From contig NZ_JAZHRT010000001.1 of NCBI RefSeq assembly GCF_036924535.1, positions 6,758,001-6,822,000 of the forward strand: a stretch of 64,000 nt of DNA, read 5' to 3'. This document shows, one piece after another, positions 1 to 9,606 of the stretch. Within the stretch, counting starts at the first letter, position 1. The number at the start of each line of letters is the position of its first letter. The translations under genes and the position numbers were made by a program. This DNA is from Bradyrhizobium sp. AZCC 2262 (lineage in GTDB: Bacteria > Pseudomonadota > Alphaproteobacteria > Rhizobiales > Xanthobacteraceae). The notes beneath the pieces are model-generated. The model was not told where the DNA came from, made no database searches, and worked only from the letters and a program-made list of their open reading frames with translations.

Positions 1-15
1 GACTGTCATTGGACG

Positions 16-872
16 ATGGACAACAGAGCAAACGATTGGTTGTATGGTTTTGTCGGTGTAATCATCTTTTCAGGGTCGTTGCCGGCGACGCGAATTGCCG
101 TTCGTGAGTTCGCTCCCTCTTTTTTACGACCACACGAGCGACAATCGCGGGCCTGGTTGGCATCGCCATGGTGCTGCTGTTGGGCCAAAGATGGCCTGCC
201 CGTTCCCAGATTGGCTCACTAGCAATAGTCACAATCGGCTGCGTCATCGGATTCCCGATCTTCACGGCTCTCGCATTGCAAAGCATTACGTCCGCGCGAG
301 CAACTATCTTTATCGGCTTGCTGCCGCTCTCTACAGCACTGTTTGGAGTCCTGCGCGACGAAGAACGCCCACGGCCGGCCTTCTGGCTGTTTTCCATCGC
401 CGGAGCCGCAGTGGTCGGGCTATTCGCACTGTGGCAAAGCGGAGGCAACATTCTGGGCGACGGATGTATGGTCGCCGCTTCGCTCATCTGTGGCCTTGGC
501 TACGCTGAAGGTGCGCGTGTGTCCCGCGACTTGGGCGGATGGCAGGTTATCTCTTTCGCCCACCTCCTCGCTCTACCGGTCATGCTGCCGCTTGCAATAC
601 TCTGGCGACCGGTGGGCCTGGTTGGAATCGGCTGGCCATCCTTCGTCGGACTTGCATATGTTTCACTATTTTCGAGTCTGATCGGATTCATCTTTTGGTA
701 CCGTGGACTCGCCCAGGGCGGCATCGCCGCGGTCGGCCAGCTTCAGCTTCTACAACCCTTTCTCTCCCTGGCTCTTGCCGCATTGCTCCTTCATGAGCAA
801 GTCGATCTCACCGTCTGGGTCGTCGCTGCCTGCGTTGTCGCTTGTGTTGCTGGAGCAAAGAGATTTGCTTGA
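16..872 (+). pseudogene. EamA/DMT-family transporter, frameshifted
   Basis: This encodes an inner-membrane drug/metabolite transporter of the EamA (10-helix DMT) family; the substrate is unknown. The N-terminal part (ATG at 16, starting MDNRANDWLYGFVG and running to about base 120) and the rest (to 872) are in different frames. They join cleanly if the T run at 120-125 had one more base, giving a protein of about 285 residues, the usual family length. In the second frame a TTTRATIAG segment continues directly into several hydrophobic helices and a typical C-terminal EamA repeat. As written, translation from 16 leaves the family frame after about 37 residues, and the next ATG in the good frame is at 168. 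It is either inactive or affected by a sequencing error. Family assignment is firm; pseudogene status is uncertain. Confidence 0.75.
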
Positions 873-978
873 AGTTACCAGCTCAGCGGACCGCAGACCT
901 GATGCAATCGATGGTCTATCCAGCTCAACAATGACCTACGCAGTACAACTTTCAAACGTCGAGTGAGGAGGGTCGCAG

Positions 979-1803
979 ATGCGCACTCAAGCAGAAAAAG
1001 CGGACATTTTTCGCAAGTTGCACGAGCGGTCCGGCGCGTTCATCATCCCCAACCCGTGGGACGCTGGTACCGCAAAGCTCTTGGCGTCCATGGGATTTGA
1101 GGCACTGGCAACAACCAGCCTCGGTCTGGCGAATGCGCTCGGGCAAGTTGCCGTTAGCCTGGACGAAATTATAGAAAATTGCCGTTCGATCGCCGCTGCC
1201 ACCGATCTTCCCGTTAACGCCGACCTCGAAAACTGCGGCGCCGACGATCCCAAATCGGCTGCGGCAGCTATTTCGCGGGCCGCCGAGGCTGGCGCCGTCG
1301 GCGGTTCGATCGAGGACTTCTCAGGCGACCGGCATAATCCAATTTACGATTTCACGCTTGCCGTCGAGCGCGTGCACGCCGCCGTGGAAGCGGCTCGCGC
1401 GCTTCCTTTCCCATTTTTGCTCACGGCGCGCGCTGAGAACTACCTGCACGGACGCGTCGACCTGGACGACACAATCAAGCGCCTTCAAGCCTTCGAGGCA
1501 GCGGGAGCAGACGTGCTGTACTCACCAGGACTGCGCGACATTGACACCATTCGCAAGGTGGTCTCATCAGTCAAAAAGCCCTTCAACTTGGTGATGGGCT
1601 TCGCCGACCCAACGCTGACCGTCGACCAGCTGTCTGCTGCCGGCGTGAAACGAATCAGCGTTGGAGGTGCCATGGAACGTCATGCGTTGGCTGCATTTCT
1701 CAGAGCCGCACGTGAAATGAAGGAACATGGCGCCTTTACTTATATAACAGACTTGGCCCCGATCAGAGAGGTACGGATAGCCTTTCTCAAGGCCCCACAA
1801 TGA
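979..1803 (+). CDS. Isocitrate lyase/PEP mutase-family enzyme
   Basis: A 274-residue cytosolic TIM-barrel enzyme of the PEP mutase/isocitrate lyase superfamily. Members cleave or make C-C or C-P bonds next to a carboxylate (for example oxaloacetate, 2-methylisocitrate or phosphonopyruvate), using Mg2+. Visible signatures are PNPWDAGTA near residue 24, the metal-binding D-L-E at 82-84 and IED near 111-113. The KKCGH loop of true isocitrate lyases is absent, so it is probably an oxaloacetate hydrolase or phosphonomutase-like member. The start at 979 follows a GAGGAGG run. It sits 100 bases behind the DMT transporter gene on the same strand. A distant family member of equal length lies at 41978-42802. 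Superfamily is certain; the reaction is not. Confidence 0.85.
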   Translation: MRTQAEKADIFRKLHERSGAFIIPNPWDAGTAKLLASMGFEALATTSLGLANALGQVAVSLDEIIENCRSIAAATDLPVNADLENCGADDPKSAAAAISRAAEAGAVGGSIEDFSGDRHNPIYDFTLAVERVHAAVEAARALPFPFLLTARAENYLHGRVDLDDTIKRLQAFEAAGADVLYSPGLRDIDTIRKVVSSVKKPFNLVMGFADPTLTVDQLSAAGVKRISVGGAMERHALAAFLRAAREMKEHGAFTYITDLAPIREVRIAFLKAPQ

Positions 1804-1840
1804 TCCGACACGCAGCGCTAAGGCCAGGCCAGCCGTACCT

Positions 1841-2047
1841 TCATCGCCGCCTGCTTCCAGGCCGTCGAGCTAGAAGTTTGAGTGTATGAGCTCGAGATCT
1901 CACCGCGGAAACTGTCCGCCCAAGGTCGGCCGCGATCTCGGCCATGTCGCGCCCCCCGAACACCGCCAAGCTTAGGTCAGTATCATCCTTGCTGGTCCAC
2001 TGCCTGGAGGCCACAGCCTTCGGGCTAATTCCGGTGCTAGAGGTCAT
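1841..2047 (-). CDS. Small SANT/Myb-like DNA-binding domain protein
   Basis: A 68-residue protein. From residue 16 it has the pattern W-T-x-x-D-D, then G-R-D-M-A-E-I-A-x-x-L-G-R-T and A-V-x-S-R-A-H-T-L-K-L. This is the spacing of a short SANT/Myb-type three-helix fold found in many small rhizobial proteins of unknown role. The C-terminus is basic. An AGGG stretch lies just before the ATG at 2047. It converges with the PEP mutase-like gene ending at 1803. A DNA-binding role is an inference from the domain only; whether it is expressed cannot be told. Confidence 0.55.
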   Translation of the reverse strand: MTSSTGISPKAVASRQWTSKDDTDLSLAVFGGRDMAEIAADLGRTVSAVRSRAHTLKLLARRPGSRRR

Positions 2048-2432
2048 CGATCCCTTTGCTTGCCTTGGGGCGCCGGGCTTGTCATCGGCCGGCCGGAAGC
2101 ACTGCGACAGCCGATCGACACCTCAGCTTGTGCGGCGGCCCCGCGATTATCCGGTGATCGCAGATTGATGGACGACCGCAACGACGAAATCGATAGCCAA
2201 GAACCGCGCCTCCGAATTGGAAAATTTCCTGTATGTGGCGATTTAAATCCATGTCACGGACTGAAGAGTCTATGGCCGAAGAAATCGCCGAGTCGAACAC
2301 CGTTGTTCCTGGGCGCGGCCAACGATTGTCTCGTGAAGAATAATGCAGCGCTCGCTACATGGCTTCCGCAGATCGAGACACCGTCCGTATCGCTGATGAA
2401 CTTTGCGGCGCGTGAGCCGCTAGGGGGACGCA
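2048..2432. other. Gene-poor interval upstream of thioesterase-like gene
   Basis: About 385 bases between the small SANT-like gene and the thioesterase-like gene. Open frames on both strands here have no recognisable domain and no convincing ribosome site. I see no strong hairpin, tRNA or repeat. It probably holds divergent promoters. Confidence 0.4.
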
Positions 2433-3248
2433 TTGGGCTCACTTGCTGAAGACACGACTGTCGCGCGTGACGGCGACCGACTCTCCATCGTGCTGACCGA
2501 GGAATGGGGGCTTTGGGGACCAAACGGCGGATATCTTGCCGCGGTCGCGATGCGGGCTGCGGGCATGGCCGCTCCGAAGGGACACCGTCCAGCGACCTAT
2601 TCTTGCCAGTTTCTATCCTCACCTCGCTTCGGAGCAGTCGATCTGGTCGTCACGCCTGTGCGCCAAGGCCGTAGCGCCTGGTGTCTCAACATTCAGATGC
2701 TACAGGGCGATAAGCTGTGCCTTCAGGCCCAGACGTGGACGACAGATCGTCATCTCGGACCTGAACAAACTCATCCGAAAATTCCTGTTGTTCCAGGACC
2801 GAACGTCCTAAAGCATTTCATGGAGTATGTACCGAAGCCCTACGTCACGTTTCCATTCTGGTCACACATCGAAAGCCGTCCGGTGGATGTCTATCCGCCC
2901 CATGCACGGAATCCAGATGGGCCGCGTCAGCGCGTCTGGCAGCGACTGATCGGCTTTGATGCCGGCGGCGATCCTTTTGTTGAAGCCACGCGGTCACTGG
3001 TCCTGATCGACTGCATGCAGTGGCCGACATTTGATCGAAGCCTGCCAGAGTCGCCGAGCTACACGGCCCCAAGCCTCGATCTGTCGGTTTGGATCCACAA
3101 GCCCGCCCTCAAGTGCGACTGGGTGTTGATCGATGCCCATGCCGACAACGCCAGCGGGGGATTGATTCACGGCGGTGGCCGCATCTGGAGCTCTGACGGC
3201 GAACTCATCGCAACAGGTGGCAGTCAGTCCCTCGTGGTCGGCGGGTAG
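2433..3248 (+). CDS. TesB-like double-hotdog acyl-CoA thioesterase-family protein
   Basis: A 271-residue protein with the layout of the thioesterase-like (double hotdog, TesB-related) family. The N-terminal half has WGPNGGYLAAVAMRAA and then a beta-rich stretch with F-L-S-S-P. The C-terminal half has the repeat-like DWVLIDAHADNASGGLIHGGGRIW-type ending that closes the second hotdog. Such proteins hydrolyse acyl-CoA to free acid and CoA in the cytosol. The only in-frame start giving the full N-terminus is a TTG at 2433, preceded at about five bases by a GGGGGA run, so the start is probable but not certain. It is a single gene, not obviously in an operon; the MCP downstream is convergent. Confidence 0.75.
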   Translation: MGSLAEDTTVARDGDRLSIVLTEEWGLWGPNGGYLAAVAMRAAGMAAPKGHRPATYSCQFLSSPRFGAVDLVVTPVRQGRSAWCLNIQMLQGDKLCLQAQTWTTDRHLGPEQTHPKIPVVPGPNVLKHFMEYVPKPYVTFPFWSHIESRPVDVYPPHARNPDGPRQRVWQRLIGFDAGGDPFVEATRSLVLIDCMQWPTFDRSLPESPSYTAPSLDLSVWIHKPALKCDWVLIDAHADNASGGLIHGGGRIWSSDGELIATGGSQSLVVGG

Positions 3249-3525
3249 TTCCGCCATAAGGCGTACTAACGACCGTCTACCTCCGCTCTATGTCGTTCGG
3301 GCGCTAAGAGCCGGAAGTGCCTAGGCGAGTTCTACGCGGGCGGGGCCGGACGACCTTGGCGGTCCGCAGCTCCCCATCGCCTCCTGGATCCCTCCATTGT
3401 TGTTGATGTAGCCGCTCGGCTGGTCACGTTGTATCTGCAGCTAGGCACCACAACGACGCGTCCTCAAGGCAGATGATGATGGGGGGCTTCACATAAGCAC
3501 CGATCGCCTGTTCGCCCCCCTCCAC

Positions 3526-5205
3526 TCACGCTGCCCGGATTTTTTCGAGAAAGCTGTCGAGTTTGACTCGCAGGCCGCCCGCCTGTTGATGGAGTTCTTC
3601 TGCCGACACCAGGACCCGGCCGGCCGCCTCTCCGGTCTGGGTGGCAGCCTGCGTGACGCCAATGATGTTACCTGAAACAGTGGTTGTGCCGTGTGCCGCT
3701 TGCTGAATATTTCGCGCTATTTCCTTGGTTGCAGATCCCTGCTGCTCGACGGCGGCCGCGATAAGAGTTGCTATCTCGTTGATTGAACCAATCGTCCCCC
3801 CTATTCGCTCGATCGCCTGCACAGCTTCTGAAGTTGCCCCCTGCATAGCAACGACCTGAGCCGAGATGTCCTCGGTTGCACGAGCGGTCTGGCTTGCGAG
3901 CGATTTAACTTCGCTTGCAACGACGGCAAACCCTCGCCCAGCCTCTCCGGCACGGGCCGCCTCAATGGTCGCGTTGAGTGCCAGCAGATTGGTTTGGCTT
4001 GCAATATCACTGATGAGGCCGATGACGTCGCCGATCTTCTGCGCTGCGGCCGAAAGGCCTTGGACCGTAGCGTTAGTCCGATGGGCTTCATCAACTGCTC
4101 GGCCAGCGACGCGGGTCGACTCGGCCACTTGTCGACCAATTTCTGCCACGGACGAGGCTAACTCCTCGGTGGCCGCGGCCACCGTTTCCACATTGCTCGA
4201 CGCTTGCTCGGCAACCGCCGCAACTGTGGTTGCCTGCTTACTTGCCGCGTCAGCTGTCGACGACATGGTGTCCGACGTTTCGCGCAATTCGGCGGCCGCA
4301 CCGCTCAGCACGTCGAGTGAGCCGCGAACGCTCTGCTCGAAATCACTCGCCATCCTGTCGATAAGCTCACGCTTCTCAGTTTCTGTCTTGCCTTTCACTT
4401 GATCCTGTTCGGCGCGCAGACGCACCGCTTCGACCATGTTATCTTTGAAGACCTGCACGGATTGCGCCATGGCGCCGACTTCATCGAGACGATCTTGTGC
4501 CGGGATAAACGTCGTGGTGTCGCCTGCAGCGATTTTGCGCATTGCCGCAGTCATTCCGCGAATTGGAACAACAATACTACGTCCCAGTACCAAGGACATC
4601 GCGAGCATCAGGCCGATAGTGACCAGAAAGATCGCCCCGATCCACCATACCTGCCGCCAGAAAATCTTGTCGACATCGTCGAGATAGATGCCTCCGCCGA
4701 TCGTCCAATTGTAGGGACTGAAGGAGAGAGCGTAGGAAATTTTCGGCTGTGGCTCCGTCCCGGTCGCTCGCGGAAATTGGTATGCAACAAAACCACCGCC
4801 CTTTGAGGCAGACATGATCTGATCCCGAATGTAGAAGACACCATTCGGGTCCGGCGCGTTAGATAGATCCTTGCCTTCGACATTCCGGTTGGGATGGGCG
4901 TGCACGACACCCTGAGGATTGATGGCATAGAAGTAGTCATCCTGACCGAAGCGCAGCGTACGAAGTAGCGTTTTTCCGCGCTCCGATGCTTCCTGGTCGG
5001 ATAAGCCTGCCTTTTTCGACACTTGATAGTCGACCTCCAGCGCCTGCTTGGCGAGGAGGACCACGTCGTGCAGCTTGACTTTGCGATCTTCCAGAAGAGT
5101 ATCTCGGAGGATCGAGAGACCAACGACGGCGACCGTCGCGATGCCAAGGACGGATAATCCGACCATGATGAGAAGCTTGGTTGAAATTCGTAGACCGACA
5201 ATCAT
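3526..5205 (-). CDS. Methyl-accepting chemotaxis protein with single Cache sensor
   Basis: Inner-membrane chemoreceptor, about 559 residues from the ATG at 5205. That start has AAGGTGG just upstream and places the first membrane helix at residues 8-33; an ATG at 5328 would only add an untypical 41-residue leader. Order: TM1, periplasmic sCache-type sensor ([18 protein letters not shown] motif, then [15 protein letters not shown]), TM2 near 186-207, HAMP, then a long cytoplasmic coiled-coil signalling domain with the conserved tip [19 protein letters not shown]. Single-Cache receptors commonly bind small carboxylates, which would suit the surrounding acid-catabolism genes, but the ligand here is inferred. 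No C-terminal methyltransferase-tethering pentapeptide is present. A G6C/GC6 inverted repeat (3481-3520) follows the stop and might terminate transcription. Confidence 0.93.
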   Translation of the reverse strand: MIVGLRISTKLLIMVGLSVLGIATVAVVGLSILRDTLLEDRKVKLHDVVLLAKQALEVDYQVSKKAGLSDQEASERGKTLLRTLRFGQDDYFYAINPQGVVHAHPNRNVEGKDLSNAPDPNGVFYIRDQIMSASKGGGFVAYQFPRATGTEPQPKISYALSFSPYNWTIGGGIYLDDVDKIFWRQVWWIGAIFLVTIGLMLAMSLVLGRSIVVPIRGMTAAMRKIAAGDTTTFIPAQDRLDEVGAMAQSVQVFKDNMVEAVRLRAEQDQVKGKTETEKRELIDRMASDFEQSVRGSLDVLSGAAAELRETSDTMSSTADAASKQATTVAAVAEQASSNVETVAAATEELASSVAEIGRQVAESTRVAGRAVDEAHRTNATVQGLSAAAQKIGDVIGLISDIASQTNLLALNATIEAARAGEAGRGFAVVASEVKSLASQTARATEDISAQVVAMQGATSEAVQAIERIGGTIGSINEIATLIAAAVEQQGSATKEIARNIQQAAHGTTTVSGNIIGVTQAATQTGEAAGRVLVSAEELHQQAGGLRVKLDSFLEKIRAA

Positions 5206-5729
5206 GAGCCACCTTGGTACGCGAGCATTGCATCGAGCGCAAAACCCGAAAACCCTGCGGTGAATTGGTGAAATAGCTCCTAATGTGTTGAGCACCGACC
5301 GTGGTGCGACCGACCGTGCATTGGGCACCAGGATGGCTTCTACACGCGTCCAGTCGCCTGCACACCAAGCCCCAATCCACGGCTAAGTACTTGATATCCC
5401 GAGGCGCGAACGCCGGTAGATCGGGTGATTACGCCGTTGTCGCGCAGTCATCTCATCTGACGGGGATTCGAATTCTTGCACACCGGAAGCGCAAGAATCC
5501 GCTCTTGATGGGCGTGATGACGGCCCTTAGTCGTTGATGAATGGTGGAGACACTTCTGCACTCCCGACGTCTTCCACCTCGGACCCACTAGCGACCCGGC
5601 CGGTACTCGCCGGGTCGCGTCTTTCCGAGCATATCGAGTTCGGCAACTGCACTCGAAGGAATTCATTCGCAACGGGCGCATTTAGTCCGAAGGACACTAT
5701 TTAAAGCAGAGACAGAGATTGAGGGGGAG
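5206..5729. other. Divergent intergenic region between MCP and dehydrogenase genes
   Basis: Some 520 bases with no credible gene. It contains two hairpins: an 8-bp stem (5472-5479 with 5491-5498) and a stronger 10-bp stem at 5591-5618. Promoters for the MCP (leftward) and for the 3-hydroxyisobutyrate dehydrogenase-like gene (rightward) must lie here, but I cannot mark -35/-10 boxes with confidence. Confidence 0.4.
5591..5618 (+). terminator. Perfect 10-bp hairpin, possible terminator or attenuator
   Basis: GCGACCCGGC at 5591-5600 and its exact reverse complement at 5609-5618 enclose an 8-base loop; GTCTTT follows on the plus strand. There is no obvious plus-strand gene directly upstream, so this could be a leader attenuator for the gene starting at 5730 or a relic terminator. 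Confidence 0.4.
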
Positions 5730-6620
5730 ATGACGACCGTTGCGTTCATAGGTCTTGGCACGACCGGCCCCCCGATGATATTGAATCTGCTTGGCGCCAG
5801 TCATAAGGTCATCGCTTTTGATGCTTCGGCACTCGCTCGCGAACACGTTCGAGCCTTGGGCGCCGACGTTGGAAGCAACGCGGCTGCGGTAGCCGACGGA
5901 GCCGACGTCGTTATCACCCTTTTGCCGACCGGCGCTCAAGTCGAGCGGGTGTGGAGCGAAGTCTCGCCGGTCCTTGATCAGAACGCTCTGCTGATCGATT
6001 GCTCCACAATCTCTATCGAGAGCGCCAGACGAGCGCATCAGACGGCAAGTCGCCACGGTCTTCGGGCGGTGGACGCTCCCGCTTTCGGTTGTCACCTGAA
6101 CGCTCAGCAGGGCGAGCTGACCTTCTTTTGTGGCGGCGACCAAAGCGCCTTCTTGTCGGCAAGACCGATCCTCGGCGCCATGGGAAAGACCGTCGTCCAT
6201 TGTGGGCAACCGGGCGCTGGTCAAGCAGCCAAGACATGCAACAGCATGTTCCTCGGCACATCGATGATTGCCGTGAGCGAGGTGTTTTCTCTTGGCGAGA
6301 AGCTCGGCCTTTCACACCGGGCACTCTTTGACATTGTGTCAACTTTGTCCAAACACCCCTGGTTCCAGTATTGCCCAGTACCCGGACTTGTGCCGAATTC
6401 GCCGGCGAATGACGACTATAAGCCGGGTCTAACCACCAGTTCGATGCTCAATGACCTGCGACTGTGCCAGACAGCCGCGCGCCAAGCGGGCGTTTTCACG
6501 CCTCTCGGCTGGCATACCGAAAACATCTATGAAGAGTTCGAGCAAGCCGGTCACGGCGCCACGGATTTCTCCGCCATCATTCAGCACCTTCGGTCCCTAA
6601 CGCGATACATCGGCATATAA
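5730..6620 (+). CDS. 3-hydroxyisobutyrate dehydrogenase-family NAD(P)-dependent oxidoreductase
   Basis: A 296-residue beta-hydroxyacid dehydrogenase. The Rossmann motif GLGTTG is at residues 8-13, LLPTG near 64-68, and the catalytic Lys is in GQAAKTCNSM (K168); the C-terminal all-helical dimerisation domain is complete. Family members oxidise 3-hydroxyisobutyrate, tartronate semialdehyde or similar 3-hydroxyacids. The usual DAPVSGG substrate-binding loop reads DAPAFGC (115-121), so the substrate may not be 3-hydroxyisobutyrate. The ATG at 5730 follows a GAGGGGGAG ribosome site very closely. It converges with the acyl-CoA dehydrogenase gene. Family certain; substrate open. Confidence 0.88.
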   Translation: MTTVAFIGLGTTGPPMILNLLGASHKVIAFDASALAREHVRALGADVGSNAAAVADGADVVITLLPTGAQVERVWSEVSPVLDQNALLIDCSTISIESARRAHQTASRHGLRAVDAPAFGCHLNAQQGELTFFCGGDQSAFLSARPILGAMGKTVVHCGQPGAGQAAKTCNSMFLGTSMIAVSEVFSLGEKLGLSHRALFDIVSTLSKHPWFQYCPVPGLVPNSPANDDYKPGLTTSSMLNDLRLCQTAARQAGVFTPLGWHTENIYEEFEQAGHGATDFSAIIQHLRSLTRYIGI

Positions 6621-6767
6621 AGCCGTATCGCGGTGAAGCTCTCCTCGCGTGGCTTGAGACCCTTCCCTGGGAAGGTGCTCTCCCCGGGGCCGCGGTGTTA
6701 CCGAAATTCATTCGCTGCGGCCCTGGCGACCGTTTGCGGGCAGGTCGGCCTCGCCATTTCGGACAGC

Positions 6768-7943
6768 TCAAGCTGTCTCGGCAAAAAGTTCTCGACCAAT
6801 CAGCATCCGACGAATCTCGCTCGTGCCGGCACCGATCTCGTAGAGCTTCGCATCGCGCCACAGACGACCAACCGGGAACTCATTGACATAGCCGTTTCCG
6901 CCAAGCGTCTGAATCGCCTCGCCGGCCATCCAAGTGGCCTTCTCAGCGGCATACAGGATGACTCCGGCCGCATCCTTCCGAAGCGTTCGTGTGTGGTCGC
7001 CGCGGTCGCATGCTTGCCCCAACGCGTAGCAATAAGCGCGGCAGGCCTGCCAGGTCGTGTACATGTCGGCAATCTTGCCCTGCATCAGCTGAAACTCACC
7101 AATTGCTTGGCCGAATTGCTTACGTTCGTGTACGTATGGAATGACGGCATCCATGCAGGCTGCCATGATGCCGAGTGGTCCAGCAGATAGAACAGCGCGC
7201 TCATAGTCCAGACCGCTCATCAGCACCCTGACGCCGCTATTCTCACTTCCAAGGATGTTCTCGGCCGGCACCTCACAATCCTCAAAGAAGACGGGGTAAG
7301 TGTTCGAGCCTCGCATCCCAAGCTTGTCAAGCTTCTCTCCAAAGCTCACTCCTTTGAAGCCTCGCTCGATAATGAAGGCTGTGATACCTGACGGTCCAGC
7401 GTCAGGTTCCGTTTTGGCATATACGACCAGGGTGTCTGCATCGCCGCCGTTTGTGATCCACATCTTGGAGCCGTTCAGCACATAGCGATCACCTTTCTTC
7501 GCGGCGTGCAACCTCATACTGACGACATCGGATCCGGCGTTCGATTCGCTCATCGCGAGCGCACCCACATGCTCTCCGGATACAAGCTTTGGAAGATAGC
7601 GTTGCTTTTGCTCCGCTGTTCCGTTCCGATGGATCTGATTGACACACAGGTTTGAATGGGCGCCATAGGATAGCCCGACCGCAGCCGACGCTCGAGAAAT
7701 CTCTTCCATGGCGATCATATGCGCAAGATATCCGAGCCGCGTGCCACCATACTCCTCGGCGACGGTCAACCCAAGCAGGCCGAGGTCGCCGAACTTACGC
7801 CAGAGATCCCTGGGGAACAGATTGTCCCGGTCGATGCTTGCCGCCCGAGGAACGATCTCGGCACGAGCAAAGCGACTGGCCGCATCTCGGACCTCCTCCA
7901 CATCGTCGCCAAGAGAAAATTGCAACGTTGTAAAATGCTCCAT
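6768..7943 (-). CDS. Acyl-CoA dehydrogenase, isovaleryl-CoA dehydrogenase type
   Basis: FAD-dependent acyl-CoA dehydrogenase of 391 residues that introduces the alpha-beta double bond into an acyl-CoA and passes electrons to ETF. The ATG at 7943 is chosen over one at 7994 because AGGAG lies seven bases upstream and the homology begins there. Signatures are [13 protein letters not shown] (129-140), WITNGG, the helix-G catalytic Glu in [16 protein letters not shown] (E248, the position used by isovaleryl-CoA and long-chain enzymes), and the ending [16 protein letters not shown]. This is consistent with a short branched acyl-CoA substrate. It follows the ketopantoate reductase-like gene by about 100 bases on the same strand. 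General family certain, isovaleryl specificity likely. Confidence 0.9.
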   Translation of the reverse strand: MEHFTTLQFSLGDDVEEVRDAASRFARAEIVPRAASIDRDNLFPRDLWRKFGDLGLLGLTVAEEYGGTRLGYLAHMIAMEEISRASAAVGLSYGAHSNLCVNQIHRNGTAEQKQRYLPKLVSGEHVGALAMSESNAGSDVVSMRLHAAKKGDRYVLNGSKMWITNGGDADTLVVYAKTEPDAGPSGITAFIIERGFKGVSFGEKLDKLGMRGSNTYPVFFEDCEVPAENILGSENSGVRVLMSGLDYERAVLSAGPLGIMAACMDAVIPYVHERKQFGQAIGEFQLMQGKIADMYTTWQACRAYCYALGQACDRGDHTRTLRKDAAGVILYAAEKATWMAGEAIQTLGGNGYVNEFPVGRLWRDAKLYEIGAGTSEIRRMLIGRELFAETA

Positions 7944-8040
7944 CTGCTTTCTCCTGCATAACTTGGAACCACGTAAAGCGCTTGACCATCGCACAGGAAT
8001 GCACAGCCGCTTGTCGTAGTGCTTTAGCGCTTTTAATGCC

Positions 8041-8982
8041 TCATTTACCGTTATCGCGGTTGGCGTACTCTCTTCGATGCTCGTAAACCTTCAGATGCGT
8101 GTACGCGATCTGCAATAAGGGCATGGACACACGCATAGTGTTGCCTCGCGCAATCAGATCACCGATGACATGGTCTGCCTCGACCCGATGGCCTTCCTCG
8201 ACGTCGCGAAACATTGATGCGGCGAAGGATGAGCCATCCTCGGTCAATAACGGCAATCGTCGTTCAATGTACTCCGGCCTCGGAGGAAATCCAGCGGCAA
8301 CCGCGATAGCTTTGCATTCTTCGATGATCGCTCCAGCCAGAGTTCGGCCACCGGGAACTGCGACGATGTTGCTCATCGGCGCTCGCATCAAGCAGCATGA
8401 TGCCGCCAACGATCCCAGGAATATCCATTTCTCCCACATGTCCTGCAGAATATTGCCGCTGACAGTGGAATCGAAATTGCAGCCTTTCATCGCATCCGCA
8501 ATGGCGTGAACATGTTGCTGGTCCTGGCCGTTGCGGGCACCTAGAACAAGTGATTGCAACGGATGATGCTGTACGACCGTTTGCTGGGTAAGACCCACGA
8601 CGATTGTGCAGAGACCTCCCAGTACGCGCCGCGAGCCGAGCGCTCGATCCAGGATTTCGAGGTGCTCCATTCCGTTCAGCAGTGGAAGGATTACTGTCTC
8701 CGATCCTACCGCTGGGGAAAATGCATGGATCGCGTTACCGAGGTCATAAGCCTTGCAGCTCAAGAGCACGAGATCGAACGGTGCGGTGATCTCGCCCTCG
8801 CAGACCGTTTGCAGTCTCTTGATGTGGGCGTTCCCATTGGGACTTATGATGGTCAAACCGTTCGCCGTCAGTTCGGCTGCGCGGCGTGGACGGACCAGAA
8901 ACGTGACGTCGCGATCGGATTCGATCAACCTGCCGCCAAAGTAGCCCCCGACGGCCCCCGCTCCCACGACCAGAATACGCAT
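8041..8982 (-). CDS. Ketopantoate reductase-family (PanE/ApbA) oxidoreductase
   Basis: A 313-residue NADPH-dependent 2-dehydropantoate 2-reductase-like protein. It has the N-terminal Rossmann motif [10 protein letters not shown] (residues 7-16), the mid-protein catalytic Lys in MWEKWIFL and the C-terminal conserved Glu in [10 protein letters not shown]. The canonical enzyme makes pantoate for CoA synthesis. Additional copies inside catabolic clusters often reduce or oxidise other 2-keto/2-hydroxy acids, so a catabolic role beside lactate and acyl-CoA genes is plausible. It is co-directional with genes from 13143 down to 6768 and could be the fifth gene of that operon, although about 200 bases separate it from the small secreted protein upstream. 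Confidence 0.87.
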   Translation of the reverse strand: MRILVVGAGAVGGYFGGRLIESDRDVTFLVRPRRAAELTANGLTIISPNGNAHIKRLQTVCEGEITAPFDLVLLSCKAYDLGNAIHAFSPAVGSETVILPLLNGMEHLEILDRALGSRRVLGGLCTIVVGLTQQTVVQHHPLQSLVLGARNGQDQQHVHAIADAMKGCNFDSTVSGNILQDMWEKWIFLGSLAASCCLMRAPMSNIVAVPGGRTLAGAIIEECKAIAVAAGFPPRPEYIERRLPLLTEDGSSFAASMFRDVEEGHRVEADHVIGDLIARGNTMRVSMPLLQIAYTHLKVYEHRREYANRDNGK

Positions 8983-9187
8983 AGTGACCTTTCAGTACAG
9001 TCCACGCTTGGTGCAAACCTGGCCGACCGCCAACCACGGACTTCTGATAGAACTGGTTGGAGGATGGTCGTTTGGCTGCAGCACGAGAAACAATCGGACT
9101 CTCGACTACGCACGTGCCAAGAAGGACAGCAAGAGACACTCCCCCGAGGAATCATCGGACTGTACCGAGAGCAATCACGTACGGATC

Positions 9188-9565
9188 TTATCGCTCGGTC
9201 GGTCCGGTCGCCCGAAACTCGACATGCTTTACGATTGTTGACGCGCCGGCCCGAACCAACAGCTGCCAGCGTCCGGTATTGGGTACCTTGATTTCAATTT
9301 CCCGGAAATTTCCATTACTATCGGCACTTAGCTCCATTCTCGCTGCTTCCTGAGAACGCCTCGCCGGCAGCTGCAGTTCGACCGTTGTTCCGCGAATACA
9401 GAGTGGAAAGCCAGTCTGAATGTCGATGATCCGCACACCGCAGCGATACACGTCCACATCCGACGACGGCTTGCAGGAAACCGTTGCGTCGATTGATGCC
9501 GGCATGGAGGCCGGACCCGAGGCCAGTATCATCGGCGCCAAAGCAAGTATCCTTAGACCGCCCAT
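9188..9565 (-). CDS. Small secreted YtkA/FixH-like protein
   Basis: A 125-residue protein with a short hydrophobic N-terminal signal (residues 1-24, alanine-rich) followed by a beta-rich domain. It keeps the layout of the protein at 12679-13143: a Cys-x-Pro, a second Cys about 13-14 residues on, D-x-(Q/A)-T/G-x-P, a G-x-F/Y, and a late G-x-W-x-L/I stretch. A GAGGAG site precedes the ATG at 9565. It lies 42 bases downstream of the lactate dehydrogenase-like gene, so probably in the same operon. Function unknown; FixH/YtkA-type domains are often found near copper or redox chemistry in the periplasm. Confidence 0.65.
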   Translation of the reverse strand: MGGLRILALAPMILASGPASMPASIDATVSCKPSSDVDVYRCGVRIIDIQTGFPLCIRGTTVELQLPARRSQEAARMELSADSNGNFREIEIKVPNTGRWQLLVRAGASTIVKHVEFRATGPTER

Positions 9566-9606
9566 TGGCTGCGTTCTCCTCGAGACTGTGCGGTGTCAGA
9601 CACCAT

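Noticed and set aside
2060..2449. 129-codon plus-strand frame before the thioesterase-like gene
   Set aside because: No domain or good start; overlaps the real start region of the downstream gene.
3866..4402. Open frame antisense to the chemoreceptor signalling domain
   Set aside because: Low-complexity Ala/Ser/Arg shadow of the receptor coding strand; no ribosome site.
5455..5500. Segment GGGGATTCGAATTC resembling a tRNA T-loop
   Set aside because: No acceptor stem, D-arm or anticodon arm can be built around it; the adjacent short inverted repeat explains the structure.
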